NCBI RefSeq assembly: GCF_018614585.1
Contig: NZ_JAGGOI010000031.1
Span: forward strand, 124,001-188,000
Origin: Streptomyces sp. ISL-1
GTDB taxonomy: Bacteria > Actinomycetota > Actinomycetes > Streptomycetales > Streptomycetaceae
Length of the DNA stretch: 64,000 bases
Direction of reading: 5' to 3'
Below the pieces are notes generated by a model. That model did not search any database. It was given only the letters and a program-made list of their open reading frames with translations, and was not told the DNA's origin. Made by a program: the position numbers and the translations under genes. Shown here piece by piece: positions 8,566 through 17,540 of the stretch (the first letter of the stretch is position 1; each line of letters begins with the position of its first letter).

Positions 8566-10278
8566 ATGGCGAATCCGGTGGCTCTCTCGCCCGAGGCACG
8601 CGCGAAGGCCCTCGCCCGGATGGGTGCAGGTGAGCTGGACGTCCTCGTCGTCGGTGGCGGTGTCGTGGGCTGCGGGGCAGCCCTGGACGCAACCTCCCGG
8701 GGCCTGCGAGTGGGCCTGGTCGAAGCCCGCGACTGGGCCTCGGGCACTTCCAGCCGCTCCAGCAAACTGATTCACGGCGGACTGCGCTACCTCGAGATGC
8801 TGGACTTCCGGCTCGTCGCCGAAGCCCTCAAGGAGAGGGGACTTCTGCTCCAGGTCCTGGCCCCGCATCTGGTGCGACCCGTGCCCTTCCTCTACCCCCT
8901 GCAACACCGGGTCTGGGAGCGCCCGTACGTCGGTGCCGGCGTAGCGCTCTACGACGTCATGGCCTCGGCCTCCCGCACCTCCAGCGGCCTGCCCCGCCAC
9001 CGCCACCTGCTCAAGCGCCATGCGCTACGCGCTGCGCCGGCGCTGCGTTCCGACGCCCTGGTCGGCGCGATCCAGTACTGGGACGCCCAGGTCGACGATG
9101 CCCGGCACACCATGTTCCTCGCCCGCACGGCAGCCGCCTACGGGGCACTGGCCGCCAATCGCACCCGCGTCAGCCGCTTCCTGCGCCAGGGCGAGCGCGT
9201 AGTGGGAGCCGTGGTCACGGACCTCGAGACCGGCAACGAGACCGAGGTGCTCGCCAAGCAGGTCATCAACGCGACCGGCGTCTGGACCGACGACACCCAG
9301 ACCATGGCCGGCACCCGCGGCCAGTTCCACGTGCGGGCCTCCAAGGGCGTGCATCTGCTGGTCCCGCGTGACCGGATCATCTCCCACACCGGGCTGATCC
9401 TGCGCACCGAGAAGAGCGTCCTGTTCGTCATCCCCTGGGGACGGCACTGGATCATCGGGACGACCGACACCGACTGGACGCTGGACAAGGCCCATCCCGC
9501 GCTGAGTTCCAGGGACGTCAGCTACCTACTGGAACACGTCAACCGCGTGCTGGTCACGCCGCTGGCCGCGGAGGACGTCGAGGGCGTCTACGCCGGTCTG
9601 CGCCCGCTCCTGTCCGGCGAGGCCGCGGAGACCAGCAAGCTCTCCCGGGAACACCTGGTCGCGCATCCGCTCCCTGGGCTCGTCGTCGTGGCCGGCGGCA
9701 AGTACACCACCTACCGGGTGATGGCCAAGGACGCGGTCGACGAGGCGGCCCGCGGTCTGGACGAGAAGGTGGCCGAGTGCGTCACCCACCGCGTTCCACT
9801 GCTCGGCGCCGACGGCTATCCGGCGCTGTGGAACTCCCGGCACAGACTCGCCCGGCGCTCCGGGCTGCATGTCGCCCGTATCGAGCACCTGCTGAACCGC
9901 TACGGCTCGCTGGTGCACGAACTGCTCGAGATGGTCACGGCCGACCCCTCGCTCGGCGAACCGCTGCCGAGCTCCGACGACTATTTGCGCGTCGAAGCCG
10001 TCTACGCGGTGACCCATGAGGGAGCCCGCCATCTGGAGGATGTGCTCGCCCGGCGTACCCGCATCTCCATCGAGTCCTGGGACCGCGGTGCGGACGCGGC
10101 GCATACCGTCGCCGAACTAATGGCACCTCCACTGGGGTGGGACCGAGCGCGACAGGACCGCGAAGTCGACCACTACCTGAAGCGGGTGGCGGCAGAACGC
10201 GAGGCCCAGCAGCAGCCGGACGACCAGACCGCCGACGCGGTACGGCTCGGCGCCCCCGACATCATCCCGGTGCGCTGA
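8566..10278 (+). CDS. glpD: Aerobic glycerol-3-phosphate dehydrogenase
   Basis: A 570-residue FAD-dependent membrane-associated enzyme that oxidises glycerol 3-phosphate to dihydroxyacetone phosphate and passes electrons to quinone. The dinucleotide-binding motif DVLVVGGGVVGCG (about residues 24-36) and the family segment SGTSSRSSKLIHGGLRYLE follow each other. Further on are VINATGVWTD, GVHLLVPRD, and the TTDTDW and YAGLRPLL blocks. A C-terminal GlpD helical domain runs to RVAAEREAQQQ. ATG 8566 has GAGGAGGAGA just upstream; the frame is open earlier only as an overlap with glpK. The 92-bp gap to glpK suggests one operon. Confidence 0.97.
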   Translation: MANPVALSPEARAKALARMGAGELDVLVVGGGVVGCGAALDATSRGLRVGLVEARDWASGTSSRSSKLIHGGLRYLEMLDFRLVAEALKERGLLLQVLAPHLVRPVPFLYPLQHRVWERPYVGAGVALYDVMASASRTSSGLPRHRHLLKRHALRAAPALRSDALVGAIQYWDAQVDDARHTMFLARTAAAYGALAANRTRVSRFLRQGERVVGAVVTDLETGNETEVLAKQVINATGVWTDDTQTMAGTRGQFHVRASKGVHLLVPRDRIISHTGLILRTEKSVLFVIPWGRHWIIGTTDTDWTLDKAHPALSSRDVSYLLEHVNRVLVTPLAAEDVEGVYAGLRPLLSGEAAETSKLSREHLVAHPLPGLVVVAGGKYTTYRVMAKDAVDEAARGLDEKVAECVTHRVPLLGADGYPALWNSRHRLARRSGLHVARIEHLLNRYGSLVHELLEMVTADPSLGEPLPSSDDYLRVEAVYAVTHEGARHLEDVLARRTRISIESWDRGADAAHTVAELMAPPLGWDRARQDREVDHYLKRVAAEREAQQQPDDQTADAVRLGAPDIIPVR

Positions 10279-10583
10279 GTGGGTGCGACGCCATGAGCGG
10301 ACCCAGCCCATCGTGGAAACTTTCCCACCGGTGTACTGACCGGAGCACCAGCCGGAGTACTGAGTTGACGGTGCTGTAAGGAATTCCCGTAGCCGTCGAT
10401 ATCGGACGTATCGCGGTGGCTGTGTAACGCGTAATCCGCTTGCGACGCAGTTCCACGTAGGGGCGCGGGCAGCGCCCCGTAAATGTGGCCACGGCCAGGA
10501 TTACTCCTGTGGGGGAGGTAACGCCGTGCAGTGGTCGCTCTTCCGTACCGTCGAGGCGGCGTACGCGTCAGATTGGGACTCCA
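10279..10583. other. Intergenic region after glpD
   Basis: About 305 bp with no gene seen. It contains the hairpin at 10460-10478 that may end the glycerol operon, and presumably the promoter of the small membrane-protein gene at 10584. Confidence 0.5.
10460..10478 (+). terminator. Possible terminator hairpin after the glp operon
   Basis: A perfect seven-base stem GGGGCGC / GCGCCCC with loop GGGCA, about 180 bp after the glpD stop. There is no U-tract, as is common for streptomycete terminators. Confidence 0.4.
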
Positions 10584-10946
10584 GTGAGTAACACCGAACC
10601 CCTGCCGGAAAACCATCAATACGGCCCCAACCCGGGCGGCGACCACCGCTACTCACGCGGCGGGGACGGCTCCTCCGCACGTCGGGCAGCCCTGATCATC
10701 CACACGATCGCGGACGTCGCCGCAGTGTTCCTGGGCCTGTGGATCCTGCTCTTCCTGCTCGAAGCAAACCAGGCGAACGTTTTCGTCGAGTTCGTGGAAG
10801 GCGTGGCGGACTGGCTGGCTTGGTGGTCACAGGACATTTTCACAATGGACACGGATGGCCTCCGCGTCCTCCTTAATTACGGCTTGCCCGCCGTGATCTA
10901 CCTGCTGATCGGACACGGTATAGCCACCCGGGTACGCCGCCTCTGA
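10584..10946 (+). CDS. Small conserved membrane protein
   Basis: A 120-residue protein of unknown function. The GTG at 10584 begins a polar, disordered N-terminus (about 35 residues rich in Pro, Gly, Asn). Two membrane segments follow: ALIIHTIADVAAVFLGLWIL and a second around NYGLPAVIYLLIGHGI. The short loop between them contains FVEFVEGVADWLAWWSQDIF, an aromatic-rich amphipathic stretch. The C-terminus is basic (ATRVRRL). It is probably monocistronic, with a hairpin about 110 bp downstream. Confidence 0.75.
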   Translation: MSNTEPLPENHQYGPNPGGDHRYSRGGDGSSARRAALIIHTIADVAAVFLGLWILLFLLEANQANVFVEFVEGVADWLAWWSQDIFTMDTDGLRVLLNYGLPAVIYLLIGHGIATRVRRL

Positions 10947-11057
10947 CCGGATTTGCCCGACCGAATGCATCCGCCCTTCAAGTCTGTGAAGAATCAGCAA
11001 CCATGCGGCGCAGACATTGAAACCGGATTAGTAACACGTCCTTCACGAAACTCGAAG

Positions 11058-11095
11058 CCCCCTGCCCCGTCCCCTTGCACGGGCCCGGCAGGGGG
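11058..11095 (+). terminator. Rho-independent-like terminator
   Basis: An inverted repeat CCCCCTGCC (11058-11066) / GGCAGGGGG (11087-11095) with a 20-base loop, downstream of the small membrane-protein gene and before the kinase gene. Confidence 0.6.
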
Positions 11096-11234
11096 ACATG
11101 ACTGCGATCCGACCCCTGGAGCGGAAGAGAGCTCGCGCGCCGGCGCAACAGAGGCGCCCGCCACCCCGATGTGTCATGCCGGGTGAGACGGCATGCGAGG
11201 ATGTGGCCGCTCGAACTGCCGTTGGAGGGTCGCA

Positions 11235-12875
11235 GTGCAGCCCCTGTCACCTGAGGATCCGCGGGAGGTGGGCGCCTTCCGTCTGTTGTTCGTGCTGGGC
11301 GAGGGCGGTATGGGCCGCGTGTATCTGGCCAGGTCGCCGGGCGGTCGCACAGTGGCGCTGAAAACGGTGCGCGCGGGCATGGCGGGCGCCGCGGGGTTCC
11401 GGGCGCGTTTCGCTCGTGAAGTGCGCGCCTGTCAGTCGGTGTCCGGCCGAGGCACCGCCCCTGTGGTGGCGGCCGAGCCGCAGGCCGCTGTGCCGTGGCT
11501 GGCCACCGCGTATGTGCCGGGCCCCTCGCTCGCCGAAGCCGTCCACGAGCACGGACCGCTGGACGTGCCCACGCTGTGGCGGCTGCTCGGCGGCCTGGGC
11601 GAGGCGCTGACCGACGTGCACCGCGCGGGTCTCGTACACCGGGACCTCAAGCCGTCCAATGTCCTGCTCGCGCTCGACGGCCCCCGTCTCATCGACTTCG
11701 GCATTGCGCGCGCGGCCGACGACGTCGGTCTCACCGGCACGGGCCTGGTCGTCGGCTCGCCCGGCTTCATGTCGCCCGAGCAGGTCGAGGGCAAGGAGGT
11801 GGACGAGCGCAGTGATGTCTTCGCGCTCGGCGTCCTCCTCGCGTACGCGGCCACGGGGCGTAACCCCTTCGGCTCCGCCGCGGGGCCCGAACTCGGTTAC
11901 CGCGTCGTACACCACGAGCCCGATCTGACCGCTGTGCCGACGGCTTTTGCTGAGGCGATAGGCGATTGCTTCGCGAAGGACCCGGCGCAGCGGCCGTCTC
12001 TCGCGGAGCTCGTCGCGCGGGCCGGGGCGCACGCGGCCGCAGGACCCGACTGGCTGCCGGCGCCACTGACGGCGTCGGTGGCGCGCCAGACCGCGTGGGT
12101 GCTGGGCCTGGAGTCGCGCCAGGAGTTCGGCCCGCCGCCGACGCCCTTCGGAGCACGGCCGACGCGGCACGGCGAGGCGCCCGTCTCGTACGGCCGGGTG
12201 CCCGCGCCGGGCGGTGGCGGACAGGCCGCCGCGGCCGGCCGGCAGCGTGGGGGGCAGCACGCCGGGCAGCCGATACCCCAAGGCCAGTGGTCCCCGGTGC
12301 CGTACCAGCTCTCCCCGCAGAGCCACCGGCCCGCCCCGCCGCTCACCGGCACTGCCTGGGCGACGCACGGGCCGCTGGGCAAACCGCTCCTCGGTCTCGT
12401 CGCGCTCATGCCACTTCTCGTGATGGCGATGGGCCGTGATGCCGTCGACGCCCAGCTGCGCCGTCCCGACCCGGATCTGACCCCGGCCAGCCCCGGCTGG
12501 GAGTCCTATCAATGGGCCCTCGACACCACCTGGCACTTCTCCCTCATCACGCCGCTTTTCATCACCGCGATCACCCTGCACGTACTGCGCCGCCGGCTGC
12601 ATGCCAGGTCAACGGCGGCGGTACGCAGATGGGCGGGCGCGTCGGCCGCCTACTGGCTGCTGCTCTCACTCACCGTGCTGGTGTCCGCCGGGTGGCTGCG
12701 TTCCGCCCTGTGGGCGGTGGACGGCAGCAACAAGCCGCCGGCGCTCGAGATGACGCTCGGCTTCGGTCTGCTCCCGCTGGCCCTGCTGGTGCCGGTGGCG
12801 CTCGCAGTGATGGTCCTGGCGGTGGTACGGGCATTCCGCGTCCGGCAGCGCATTCCTGGCCGTCCCCATGCGTAG
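11235..12875 (+). CDS. Ser/Thr protein kinase with C-terminal membrane domain
   Basis: A 546-residue PASTA-less Hanks-type kinase. GTG 11235 is preceded by GGAGGG. The kinase domain (about residues 14-270) has the glycine loop GEGGMGRVY, ATP-anchoring K43 in VALKTV, catalytic HRDLKPSN (D137), metal-binding DFG (154-156) and MSPEQ. A Pro/Gly/Gln-rich linker follows (about 300-385). The C-terminal 160 residues contain about four membrane segments, including LGLVALMPLLVMAMG, FSLITPLFITAITLHVL, YWLLLSLTVLVSAGWL and LLPLALLVPVALAVMVL. A multi-spanning membrane tail instead of a single anchor is less common. Substrates are unknown. It lies near cell-wall enzymes and a second kinase. Confidence 0.92.
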   Translation: MQPLSPEDPREVGAFRLLFVLGEGGMGRVYLARSPGGRTVALKTVRAGMAGAAGFRARFAREVRACQSVSGRGTAPVVAAEPQAAVPWLATAYVPGPSLAEAVHEHGPLDVPTLWRLLGGLGEALTDVHRAGLVHRDLKPSNVLLALDGPRLIDFGIARAADDVGLTGTGLVVGSPGFMSPEQVEGKEVDERSDVFALGVLLAYAATGRNPFGSAAGPELGYRVVHHEPDLTAVPTAFAEAIGDCFAKDPAQRPSLAELVARAGAHAAAGPDWLPAPLTASVARQTAWVLGLESRQEFGPPPTPFGARPTRHGEAPVSYGRVPAPGGGGQAAAAGRQRGGQHAGQPIPQGQWSPVPYQLSPQSHRPAPPLTGTAWATHGPLGKPLLGLVALMPLLVMAMGRDAVDAQLRRPDPDLTPASPGWESYQWALDTTWHFSLITPLFITAITLHVLRRRLHARSTAAVRRWAGASAAYWLLLSLTVLVSAGWLRSALWAVDGSNKPPALEMTLGFGLLPLALLVPVALAVMVLAVVRAFRVRQRIPGRPHA

Positions 12876-12978
12876 GCCCAATGCCGTTTGCGTTACGGCT
12901 TTCGACCGGACCTGCTCGTGGTGTCCCGCGTGAAAACCCCAGTTCGGGCCGATGACCAGATCGTTTCCATGGGCAGGT

Positions 12979-13170
12979 TCAGGCTGCCTGTTGGTATTCG
13001 CTGATGAGGCCGCCGAGGAGTTGGGGGCGGCGGAAGCGGCTTCCGGCCCGGGGGCTACCTGGCCGGTTTCCGTGGCCTGGAGGTCGGCAACCAGGCGATA
13101 ACGGTCCCGACCGGCGCCAGGGACCCCGTCCAGGCGGTAGGCGATGACCCGCACCCCCACCCGCCAGCAG
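12979..13170 (-). pseudogene. Transposase remnant (IS4-type segment)
   Basis: A short minus-strand stretch encodes VRVIAYRLDGVPGAGRDRYR, which resembles an internal segment of actinobacterial IS4-family DDE transposases. Closer to 12979 another frame ends in GGLISEYQQAA, a C-terminus also seen in streptomycete transposases. The two pieces are in different frames and the rest of the gene is missing. I read this as a relic. The family assignment is from memory of motif shape, not from a search. Confidence 0.45.
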
Positions 13171-13202
13171 CGTAAGCCCGGATCTGACGCAACGGCATTG
13201 TG

Positions 13203-14120
13203 TTAGGCCCTGTTGACGAGGGCCTTCACAGCGGTGGTCGCGACCTGCTCCACCAGGTTGATGCCGGCCCCCTGAGACGACTGCCCGTCGGACAGGACCG
13301 CGACGAGCAGGCTGTGGCCCTTGTAGTGGATACGCCCGATGCTGTTCACGTCCCACAGTCCCGTCGCTGTACGCGGCAGCCAGCCGTTCTTGAGGGCCAC
13401 GGTGCTCCCGGCCCCGGCGGCGGCGGATATCCCCCACCGCTGGCCCGCCACGACATCGCTCATCAGCGATTGCACGTAGGCGCGCGAGGCGGGGGTCAGC
13501 GGGTACTTGTCGCCGAAGACCGCCTCCAGGAGGAGCAGCTGGTCGGTGGCGGTGGTCTGGGTCAGGCCCCACCGTCCGGCCTTACCTGCGACGGTCGCCG
13601 TCAGGCCGAGGCGTTCGTTCGCGGCGTCGAGGCCCTGGGCGCCCCCGATTGTCTGCCAGAGTGCGTCCGTGGCCGCGTTGTCGCTGCTGCGGATCATCGC
13701 GGAGGCCAGCCGCTTCTGCTGCGCGGTGAGCGACGTTCCGCGATCCTGGGCCCGAAGCAGGAGGGCCGCAAGGATGTCGACTTTGACGATGCTCGCGGTG
13801 TCGTAGTCGCCCGCGTCCGCTCCGTATACGACCGAGTCCCGGCCATCAAGATCCTCGACGGCGATCGTGTAACTGCCGGAGCCGCCGGGCAACGCGTCCA
13901 AGGCCGTGTTCACTGTTTCATCGGTGCCCATCGGTGAGGGCGCGGCAGACGGCGACGACTGGGCCGCAGCGGGCTCGGCCTGGCTGAAAGTCGAGGCTTG
14001 AGGCGGCGTGCCGGAATCCTCGGCCGCGGCGGCTTCCACGCCCGTCACCTGGCACGAGACAGTGCCGGTGAGGGCGAGGATGGCCACGGCCGAAGGCAGC
14101 AGGCGGCGAATTCTGGACAT
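13203..14120 (-). CDS. Class A beta-lactamase-like exported serine hydrolase
   Basis: A 305-residue exported protein. It has an N-terminal signal segment (AVAILALTGTVSC) and a Ser/Ala/Pro-rich linker to about residue 65. The rest is a beta-lactamase/transpeptidase fold: S110-I-V-K113 is the SxxK motif, S146-D-N148 the SDN motif, and VALKNGW takes the place of the KTG box. The changed KTG and the absence of an obvious Glu166-type EPELN segment make true penicillin hydrolysis uncertain. Many streptomycete relatives are simply called serine hydrolases. The cysteine at the end of the signal gives only a poor lipobox. It probably acts at the cell wall, next to a peptidoglycan amidase. Confidence 0.85.
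   Translation of the reverse strand: MSRIRRLLPSAVAILALTGTVSCQVTGVEAAAAEDSGTPPQASTFSQAEPAAAQSSPSAAPSPMGTDETVNTALDALPGGSGSYTIAVEDLDGRDSVVYGADAGDYDTASIVKVDILAALLLRAQDRGTSLTAQQKRLASAMIRSSDNAATDALWQTIGGAQGLDAANERLGLTATVAGKAGRWGLTQTTATDQLLLLEAVFGDKYPLTPASRAYVQSLMSDVVAGQRWGISAAAGAGSTVALKNGWLPRTATGLWDVNSIGRIHYKGHSLLVAVLSDGQSSQGAGINLVEQVATTAVKALVNRA
13205..13225 (-). terminator. Hairpin overlapping the stop of the beta-lactamase-like gene
   Basis: A perfect seven-base stem AGGCCCT / AGGGCCT with a seven-base loop. It overlaps the TAA stop (13203-13205), so it would form at the very end of the message. Confidence 0.45.
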
Positions 14121-14210
14121 GCGGCGGACGCTAGACGGCGCAGATCACAGCGAGATGAAGATTGCGTCAACGCTTTCTGAGAGAGGCACTCTCAAAACCC
14201 CAGAATCTCG

Positions 14211-14284
14211 GCGACAGCCGTACGGCTGTCGCGGCCCTGCCCCGCCAGATGCATCCGGCGCGACAGGGCTGCGACAGCCGTACG
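14211..14284. repeat. Perfect 22-bp palindrome plus a direct half copy
   Basis: Positions 14211-14232 are a perfect palindrome with half site GCGACAGCCGT. The same 14 bases GCGACAGCCGTACG recur at 14271-14284, exactly 60 bp further, without the second arm. The block lies 90-165 bp upstream of the beta-lactamase-like gene. It could be an operator, or a hairpin in the trailing region of the amidase message. Confidence 0.6.
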
Positions 14285-14290
14285 CCACGA

Positions 14291-14319
14291 CCGGGGCCTC
14301 TCACAGGGGAGAGCCCCGG
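14291..14319 (-). terminator. Terminator hairpin of the amidase gene
   Basis: CCGGGGC(C)TCTC pairs with GAGAGCCCCGG around a short loop. It starts 12 bases after the amidase stop on the minus strand. Confidence 0.6.
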
Positions 14320-14330
14320 CCGGGCGACTG

Positions 14331-15917
14331 TCAGTGCGTGGCGTAGACCGAGCTGCCGGCGGCCGTCCGGATCTCCGGGAGCACGGAGTAGAGGCTCGCT
14401 CCCGGGCACAGGGTGGCGTAACCGTCGCGGTGGCCGGAGATGGTGTTCAGCGTGGCCGCGTCGCCCTTCTTCCAGACTCCGGTGTCGGCGGCGGCCGTCA
14501 GCGTGACCTTTGCCTGCGGATTCACGCCGTGCAGGCCGAGCTTCCAGGCCGTGATCTCGGCGACGGCCTTCTTGGCCTCGGCCGTCGGGGTGCCGCCGTT
14601 CTCGTAGTCACCGAGGACGGAGACGCCCGAGGAGTAGCTGTTGAAGCCATAGGTGTGGGCACCCAGTACGGGCCGGTCGACGCCGCCCGCGCGGCCTTCG
14701 AAGACCGTGCCGCACTTGTCGACGAAGAAGTTGTAGCCGATGTCGTTCCAGCCGTTCGTCTTCACGTGGTAGGTGAGGATCGCGCGGATGATGGCGGGCG
14801 AGTCGGCGCAGGCGTAGTCGTTCGTCCCGGCGGTGTGGTGGACGAAGACCGCGTCGACCTTGTTCAGATACGTGGGCGGGTCCAGTACGAGTGACTCGTC
14901 GGCGCCCCAGTCGGCGCGGCTTACGATCTCGGGCGCGGTGGGAGCCGGGGGCTGTGTCGGGTCCGGAGCCTGGGTCGGCCCGTCTGTGGGCTCGGCGGTC
15001 GGGTCGGTGGTGGGGCCTTCTGTCGGGTCCTGGCTGGGAGCCGGGTCACTGGGGGTGGCCGTGGGCTCGTCCGAGGGGTCCACGGTGGGGTCCGGGACCG
15101 GGTCCCCGCTGGGAGCCGGCTCATCCGTGGGGCCGGTGGTGGGGTCTTCAGCCGGGGCCTCGCTCGCGGCCGGGCCGCTCGGGGCGGGGCCGCTCGGGGC
15201 GGCCGTGGGCACGTCCGACACGTCCGGCGACGGCGACGGGGGCGCGGACGGCACCGGGGGCGGGGGCGCCGTCGGGTCCTGCGTAGGCTCCTGCGTCGGT
15301 GCCGGGTCACTCGTCGAGGCTGATGGGGAGGGGGCTGTCTCGCCGGAGGTGCCAGTGCTCCTGGGCTTCGGCGAGGATTTGCCGTTGCCTCTCGCCTTGG
15401 TTTCGCCCGGGTCGATCATGTCGAGGCGCAGTGCCTCGGGGACCGCGGTCTCCGCGCCGTCGGCCACCACTCGCGCCTCGACCGCGTCGGAGGTGCCGAC
15501 CCACAGTGGCTCGGAGGCGCCGCGTACGCCGGTCGCGTCGCCCTCGGTGGACTCCGGTGCCCGTACGTCGAAGTCGAGGTCCCGCCAATCGGCCCAGTTG
15601 CCGCTACTGGCATCACGGGTCCGTATCTGGGCGGTGCCCTCGAAGCCGTCCGCCTCGTCCTCCCAGGACACCCCGACCAGCGAGAACGACTGCGTCTCGG
15701 TGCGCGGAAGCGTGCGCTTCTTCGGGTCCTTGCCGTCCAGCGCCAGGGTGTGCGCCTTCGCCGGGCGCGCCCCGTCGACGCGGTCGGTCCCCTCGGCGCC
15801 CCCTGTGACCGCGATGGCTGTCACCCCGGTGCCGCTGAGCGCGACTGCCGCGGCCGCCAGCCAGGTGGTGCGTCTGCGGTGCAGCGGCGTACGCGTGCGT
15901 GCTTTTCTCGGACTCAT
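14331..15917 (-). CDS. PGRP-type N-acetylmuramoyl-L-alanine amidase, secreted
   Basis: A 528-residue exported peptidoglycan-recognition-protein amidase. ATG 15917 begins a basic signal peptide (RRRTTWLAAAAVALSGTGVTAIAV). Residues about 35-190 form a domain with SFSLVGVSWEDEADGFEGTAQIRTRD-type segments, common in actinobacterial PGRPs. A long linker of PTxxPT repeats follows (about 200-325). The amidase domain runs from SRADWGAD to the C-terminus. Likely zinc ligands are the first His of VHHTAG, the His in GAHTYGFN or GHRDG and the Cys in LCPG. The family cuts the bond between N-acetylmuramic acid and L-alanine. It lies between two Ser/Thr kinases and next to a beta-lactamase-like gene. Confidence 0.92.
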   Translation of the reverse strand: MSPRKARTRTPLHRRRTTWLAAAAVALSGTGVTAIAVTGGAEGTDRVDGARPAKAHTLALDGKDPKKRTLPRTETQSFSLVGVSWEDEADGFEGTAQIRTRDASSGNWADWRDLDFDVRAPESTEGDATGVRGASEPLWVGTSDAVEARVVADGAETAVPEALRLDMIDPGETKARGNGKSSPKPRSTGTSGETAPSPSASTSDPAPTQEPTQDPTAPPPPVPSAPPSPSPDVSDVPTAAPSGPAPSGPAASEAPAEDPTTGPTDEPAPSGDPVPDPTVDPSDEPTATPSDPAPSQDPTEGPTTDPTAEPTDGPTQAPDPTQPPAPTAPEIVSRADWGADESLVLDPPTYLNKVDAVFVHHTAGTNDYACADSPAIIRAILTYHVKTNGWNDIGYNFFVDKCGTVFEGRAGGVDRPVLGAHTYGFNSYSSGVSVLGDYENGGTPTAEAKKAVAEITAWKLGLHGVNPQAKVTLTAAADTGVWKKGDAATLNTISGHRDGYATLCPGASLYSVLPEIRTAAGSSVYATH

Positions 15918-16343
15918 GTCCCCATCCCTCGTGTGCGGTTGATCAGCGAGCGTGAACTGGGCAGCAGACGGCAATTCGCATGTGCGGGCGGCCCGGCCGA
16001 ACGGACCCGAGGCAGTGGCTCGTTGTACCAGCGACGACGCCTGCCGCGGCGGCAAGGATTTCCGCTTCGGTTTCATGCGGTGGTTGGCGTCGAATTCCAG
16101 TCGACGGCGGGGTGGTTATACACCGCCGCATGGACTCCGCGCACCTGGGAGGATAAATCGGTCAGTGAGACGCAACGTTGGTCGCCATTTCGGTGAACTG
16201 CCCTGAATGGGAAATCAGTTGACGGCAAGGCGGTTGCCCGACTAGAACTTCATCCGCTCCAGGACCTGGACCGCCCATGCGCATTTCCGGAGGTACATAG
16301 GAACACGCAGTAGATCGCTGGTGGTTCCCTCGACCCGTGTGCC
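15918..16343. other. Intergenic region upstream of the amidase
   Basis: About 425 bp without a supported gene. It should contain the amidase promoter. A short GC-rich inverted repeat surrounds GTTATA near 16107-16130. The part near 16240-16343 is downstream of the second kinase gene. Confidence 0.4.
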
Positions 16344-17540
16344 TCAGTCGTCCCCGCGCTTCCCTCTGCCCTTCTTCCGCTGCTTCCCGGGCTCATCTTC
16401 TTCGTCCTCGTCGTCATCAGAGGCGGATGACGACAGCTCGGGAGACGGCATGGCCGACGGGGCGTCCGAGAGGGGAGGCTCACTGGGGGGCGTAGACGTG
16501 GAAGGTGCTGTGTTGCCGGGAGCGGAGGGATCGTCATCACCGGCAATCGCAGCGGCGCCAATGACGGCCGCCACGGCGAACGCGACGGCTCCGGCGATAC
16601 CGATCACGGCTCGGGACGGCCTGCCGGCGGCGCGGCGGGAACGCATTGACAGCGGCGGATGTGCCGAGGCTGGGGGGACCGGCCAGGCTGCCGGGGAGAC
16701 CGTGTCAGTCGGCGGCGCCTGGTCCAAGTGCCCTTCCACGGTGGCAAGCCAACCCGCTGCCTGTTCGGCGGTCGGGCGTTGCGCCGGGTCCTTGGCAAGC
16801 AGGAGCAGGAGATGGTCGGACAGTGCCCCCGGTATCTCCGGGCGCAACTGGTCGGGCGGGATGGGGGCGGCGTTGACGTGCTGCAGGACGACGGCTGGTG
16901 TGTTCTCGCCGAGGAACGGGGGGCGCCCGGTGAGTAGTTCGTACAGCACGCAGCCCAGTGCGTAGACATCTGAGGCGGGAATGGCGGGGCGCCCCACGGC
17001 GCGTTCGGGTGCCAGATAGGCACCGGTGCCCAGGATCTTGCCGGTGGCGGCGAGGGTGTGTGAAGCGTCATCGGTGAAGCGCGCGATCCCGAAGTCGGTG
17101 ATCTTCACGATACGGTCGGCGGTGAGCATGATGTTGCCGGGCTTGATGTCGCGGTGGATCACGCCTTGAAGGTGCGCTGCGGACAGGCCGGCCGCCATCT
17201 GCGTGCCGATCGCGGCGGCCTCCTGCGGATCCAGGGGCCCGTGCGCGGCCAGTTCCTGGGCCAGGCTCCAGCCGTCGACCAGCTCCATCACCAGGTAGAA
17301 CTGACCGTCGTGGCAGCCGAAATCGTACATACTGACCACGTGCGGGTGGTTGAGGCGGGCCGCGGTCTGCGCCTCCATCCCGAACTGCTCGGATGCCTCC
17401 GCCCCGCCATCGTCGGCCCGTAGCAGCTTCACGGCCACCGGTCGGCCCAGCGTCTGGTCGGTGGCGCGCCATACCTCGCCCATGGCACCGCGTCCCACCG
17501 GCTCGTTCAGCCGATATCGCTCTGCCACCAGCACCCGCAC
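16344..17540 (-). CDS. Ser/Thr protein kinase with single membrane anchor and charged tail
   Basis: About 398 residues. The kinase domain (about 8-265) has GRGAMGEVW, K38 in VAVKLLR, HRDIKPGN, DFGIARF and APERAVGR. One membrane helix lies at about residues 305-328 (AVIGIAGAVAFAVAAVIGAA). A 70-residue extracytoplasmic tail follows, first Pro/Ser/Thr-rich and then highly charged (DDDEDEEDE followed by KQRKKGRGKRGDD). There are no PASTA repeats. The start is uncertain: GTG 17540 lies five bases after AGAGGG, but GTG codons at 17546 and 17534 are also in frame. The tail with opposite charge blocks could bind wall polymers; that is a guess. Confidence 0.9.
   Translation of the reverse strand: MRVLVAERYRLNEPVGRGAMGEVWRATDQTLGRPVAVKLLRADDGGAEASEQFGMEAQTAARLNHPHVVSMYDFGCHDGQFYLVMELVDGWSLAQELAAHGPLDPQEAAAIGTQMAAGLSAAHLQGVIHRDIKPGNIMLTADRIVKITDFGIARFTDDASHTLAATGKILGTGAYLAPERAVGRPAIPASDVYALGCVLYELLTGRPPFLGENTPAVVLQHVNAAPIPPDQLRPEIPGALSDHLLLLLAKDPAQRPTAEQAAGWLATVEGHLDQAPPTDTVSPAAWPVPPASAHPPLSMRSRRAAGRPSRAVIGIAGAVAFAVAAVIGAAAIAGDDDPSAPGNTAPSTSTPPSEPPLSDAPSAMPSPELSSSASDDDEDEEDEPGKQRKKGRGKRGDD

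Noticed and set aside
6824..8692. A 622-codon open frame on the minus strand opposite glpK
   Set aside because: It mirrors the codon bias of glpK; the translation has no family features. It is a GC-rich shadow frame.
13203..14120. Beta-lactam resistance gene
   Set aside because: SxxK and SDN are present, but KTG is changed to KNG and the Glu166 segment is not evident, so I call only the fold.
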